Positions 43,776-45,158 of a stretch of DNA of 45,158 bases are shown one piece after another (positions within the stretch are counted from its first letter, which is position 1; each line of letters opens with the position of its first letter). The stretch spans positions 1 through 45,158 of the forward strand of contig QZKQ01000052.1 of assembly GCA_003599535.1 (NCBI GenBank), given 5' to 3'. This DNA comes from Candidatus Zixiibacteriota bacterium. GTDB lineage: Bacteria > Electryoneota > B3-LCP. The notes beneath the pieces are model-generated. The model made no database searches. It saw only the letters and a list, made by a program, of their open reading frames with translations, and was not told the DNA's origin. The position numbers and the translations under genes are program-made.

Positions 43776-43948
43776 CCGTCTCCCGGCTTCCCCCGGCGCG
43801 GCGATATTCGCCGGCCCGCCGGCCTCTGCTTTTCATCCCTGTGTCATCAGTCCAGGCCCGGACTCTCCACCGACGGCTTCGTCGCCCCGGAGCAGGATCG
43901 CCGGGAACTCACCCCTCGGGGTGCGGAATACATACGGAGAATGAAAGC

Positions 43949-44722
43949 ATGAGGTTCTCCATTATCGCCTCCGGTTCGGAAGGCAACTGTACGCTGATCG
44001 AGGATTCCAGCGGGCATGCCATCATGGTGGATGCCGGACTCTCCATGAGCCGCATCTCCGGAGCCTTGGCCAAACTGGGCCGCGACCTGTCCCGGGTTTC
44101 CGCCCTGCTGATCACCCACGAACACGCCGACCACCTGCGCGGCGCGGCGGTGCTGTCCCGCCGCCTCGACCTGCCCATTTACGGCAGTGCCGGAACGCTG
44201 ACGCTGATCAAGCGCTTCATGCCCGGCACCCCCCACCTGAAAACCGTCAACGGCCGCGTCATGGAATTCGGGGGCCTGACCATCCGCGCCTTCCGAGTCA
44301 GCCACGACGCCTGCGAAGCGTTGGGCTATCTGATCAGCGAAGGCGACCGGCACCTGGGCCTGGCCACCGACCTGGGGTGCGTGGACGGCGGCACCATGGA
44401 AGCGCTGAGCCGCTGCGACGCGGTCATCCTGGAAGCCAACCACGACGTGGACATGCTGATCACCGGCCCCTACCCCTGGGACCTGAAGAAGCGCATCCAG
44501 AGCCACGTGGGGCACCTGTCTAACGACCAGGCCGCCGCCGCCCTGCTGGAAATCGCCGGACCGCGCCTGAAACTGGTGGTGCTGGCCCACTTAAGCCGCC
44601 ACAACAACACCCCCGTCCTGGCCCTGGACACCGTGCGCAACGCCCTCTACGGCGCCGGCCACACCGATATCCAGGTGGTGGTCTCCGACCCCCACGAGCC
44701 CACGGCCCTGTTTGAAGTGTAA
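43949..44722 (+). CDS. MBL-fold metallo-hydrolase, YycJ/WalJ-like
   Basis: 257 residues from ATG 43949, with GGAGA upstream. The open frame to 43733 is not coding-like. It starts FSIIASGSEGNCTLIED, the usual opening of the YycJ/WalJ group. The metal motif is LLITHEHADHLRG. Further ligands are in FRVSHDACEALGY, ATDLG, LEANHDVDML, HVGHLSND and VLAHLSRHNNTP. Members are 5'-3' exonuclease-like hydrolases proposed to act in DNA mismatch repair or cell-wall signalling. It is a single-gene unit between two terminators; 43776-43948 shows no clear promoter. Confidence 0.9.
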   Translation: MRFSIIASGSEGNCTLIEDSSGHAIMVDAGLSMSRISGALAKLGRDLSRVSALLITHEHADHLRGAAVLSRRLDLPIYGSAGTLTLIKRFMPGTPHLKTVNGRVMEFGGLTIRAFRVSHDACEALGYLISEGDRHLGLATDLGCVDGGTMEALSRCDAVILEANHDVDMLITGPYPWDLKKRIQSHVGHLSNDQAAAALLEIAGPRLKLVVLAHLSRHNNTPVLALDTVRNALYGAGHTDIQVVVSDPHEPTALFEV

Positions 44723-44744
44723 CCCTTTCCGACTGTAAGCGTAT

Positions 44745-44774
44745 CAGGGCGGTCACCGTGACCGCCCTGTTTTT
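44745..44774 (+). terminator. Rho-independent terminator of the WalJ-like gene
   Basis: CAGGGCGGTCA and TGACCGCCCTG form a perfect 11-bp stem around CCG, then TTTTT. Confidence 0.88.
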
Positions 44775-44782
44775 CTCCTTCC

Positions 44783-44826
44783 GCAAAAAATTGCACTTGA
44801 CAATAGGGGGAAGAATTGAGTATATT
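44783..44826 (+). promoter_or_regulatory. Promoter cassette with palindromic upstream box (copy 3)
   Basis: GCAAAAAATTGC (44783-44794), AC, TTGACA (44797-44802), 18-bp spacer, TATATT (44821-44826), then GAGGC as in copy 1. Confidence 0.8.
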
Positions 44827-44848
44827 GAGGCGGCGATTATCCAGCCCC

Positions 44849-44975
44849 GCCCGGGAATGAATTCCCGGGCTACGATGCTTCAGTCCCTACCACGAAGTGG
44901 CCACTGCGTGGCGGGACGTAAACACATCCACTTTCAGTGGATCGAAACAATATAGCCCGGGAATTCATTCCCGGG
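44849..44975. repeat. Pair of inverted REP-like palindromes in a 5' leader
   Basis: On the minus strand 44854-44873 reads GTAG then CCCGGGAATTCATTCC. On the plus strand 44952-44975 reads ATAG then CCCGGGAATTCATTCCCGGG. The two face each other across about 80 bp, like a REP doublet, between the promoter and the start of the following gene. Confidence 0.7.
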
Positions 44976-44999
44976 CAGGACTTCCCTGCGGAGCTTCAA

Positions 45000-45158
45000 T
45001 TGAACCTCTTCCCCCTGCTCCTCCTGCTTCTGGCCCTCACCTCCCCCGCCTGGGGTGATTGGCCCACCACCATCCGCGAAAACCTGCCGGTGGCGGCCGA
45101 TACCACCATATCTGAGGGCTACCCCGTGGCCGTTCCCATCGCCGCCGGAGGCACGCTG
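45000..45158 (+). CDS. N-terminus of a paralogue of the 14-15.7 kb T9SS cargo (partial)
   Basis: 53 codons, open at the window edge, starting with TTG 45000; GGAG lies 6 bp upstream. The signal peptide is NLFPLLLLLLALTSPAWG after the initiator. The mature start, DWPTTIRENLPVAADTTIS, then EGYPVAVPI, matches QWPTSIRENLPVAVSAYA then EDYPVTVLL of the 14076-15719 product, and both genes have the same promoter cassette. A T9SS domain is expected beyond the window edge but not seen. Confidence 0.75.
   Translation, partial: MNLFPLLLLLLALTSPAWGDWPTTIRENLPVAADTTISEGYPVAVPIAAGGTL

Overview
The window is 45 kb of GC-rich bacterial DNA with about 27 genes. Several secreted proteins end in an 'SPNPFNPST...SGIYxxRLxxG...KxxLLK' domain, the type IX secretion (T9SS) type A sorting domain. 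With the TonB-dependent receptor, outer-membrane barrels and lipoproteins, this points to a Gram-negative member of the Fibrobacteres-Chlorobi-Bacteroidetes superphylum, probably an uncultured lineage. I cannot name the phylum from sequence alone.

Layout. 1-5.5 kb: tail of a T9SS cargo gene, a membrane spermidine-synthase-like protein, a lamin-tail-domain T9SS cargo and a ComEC-like metallo-beta-lactamase lipoprotein. 5.5-20 kb is cell-envelope DNA: a periplasmic 5'-nucleotidase, an outer-membrane barrel, a beta-helix T9SS cargo broken by one in-frame TGA, a TonB-dependent receptor, another T9SS cargo, and a very large propeller-plus-barrel protein that seems to lack a normal start codon. 20-33 kb is housekeeping and stress: leuS, a small acidic ORF, a CMD-like protein, dnaK, MgtC, cytochrome b5-like, TerC, a monohaem lipoprotein, a VOC protein and clpB. 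33-41 kb: a second beta-helix T9SS cargo, an overlapping trio (CDP-alcohol phosphatidyltransferase, sulfatase-fold membrane enzyme, methyltransferase) and a T9SS subtilase. 41.8-45 kb: a Fur-family regulator with pyrF and pyrE, a WalJ-like hydrolase, and the start of a paralogue of the 14-15.7 kb T9SS cargo.

The intergenic DNA is the most unusual part. It holds 7-, 8- and 9-bp tandem repeats, often touching stop codons or lying just before starts. In three T9SS cargo genes the repeats enter the coding sequence at the sorting domain. It also holds REP-like palindromes with a GTAG head, an 18-bp palindrome present three times, and an element of about 85 bp present twice in inverted orientation.

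Promoters resemble sigma70 sites with a recurrent (C)GTATATT -10. Three T9SS cargo genes share a cassette in which the palindrome GCAAAAAATTGC sits exactly 2 bp before TTGACA. This suggests co-regulation of surface-protein genes. No rRNA, tRNA, CRISPR array, transposase or phage gene was seen.
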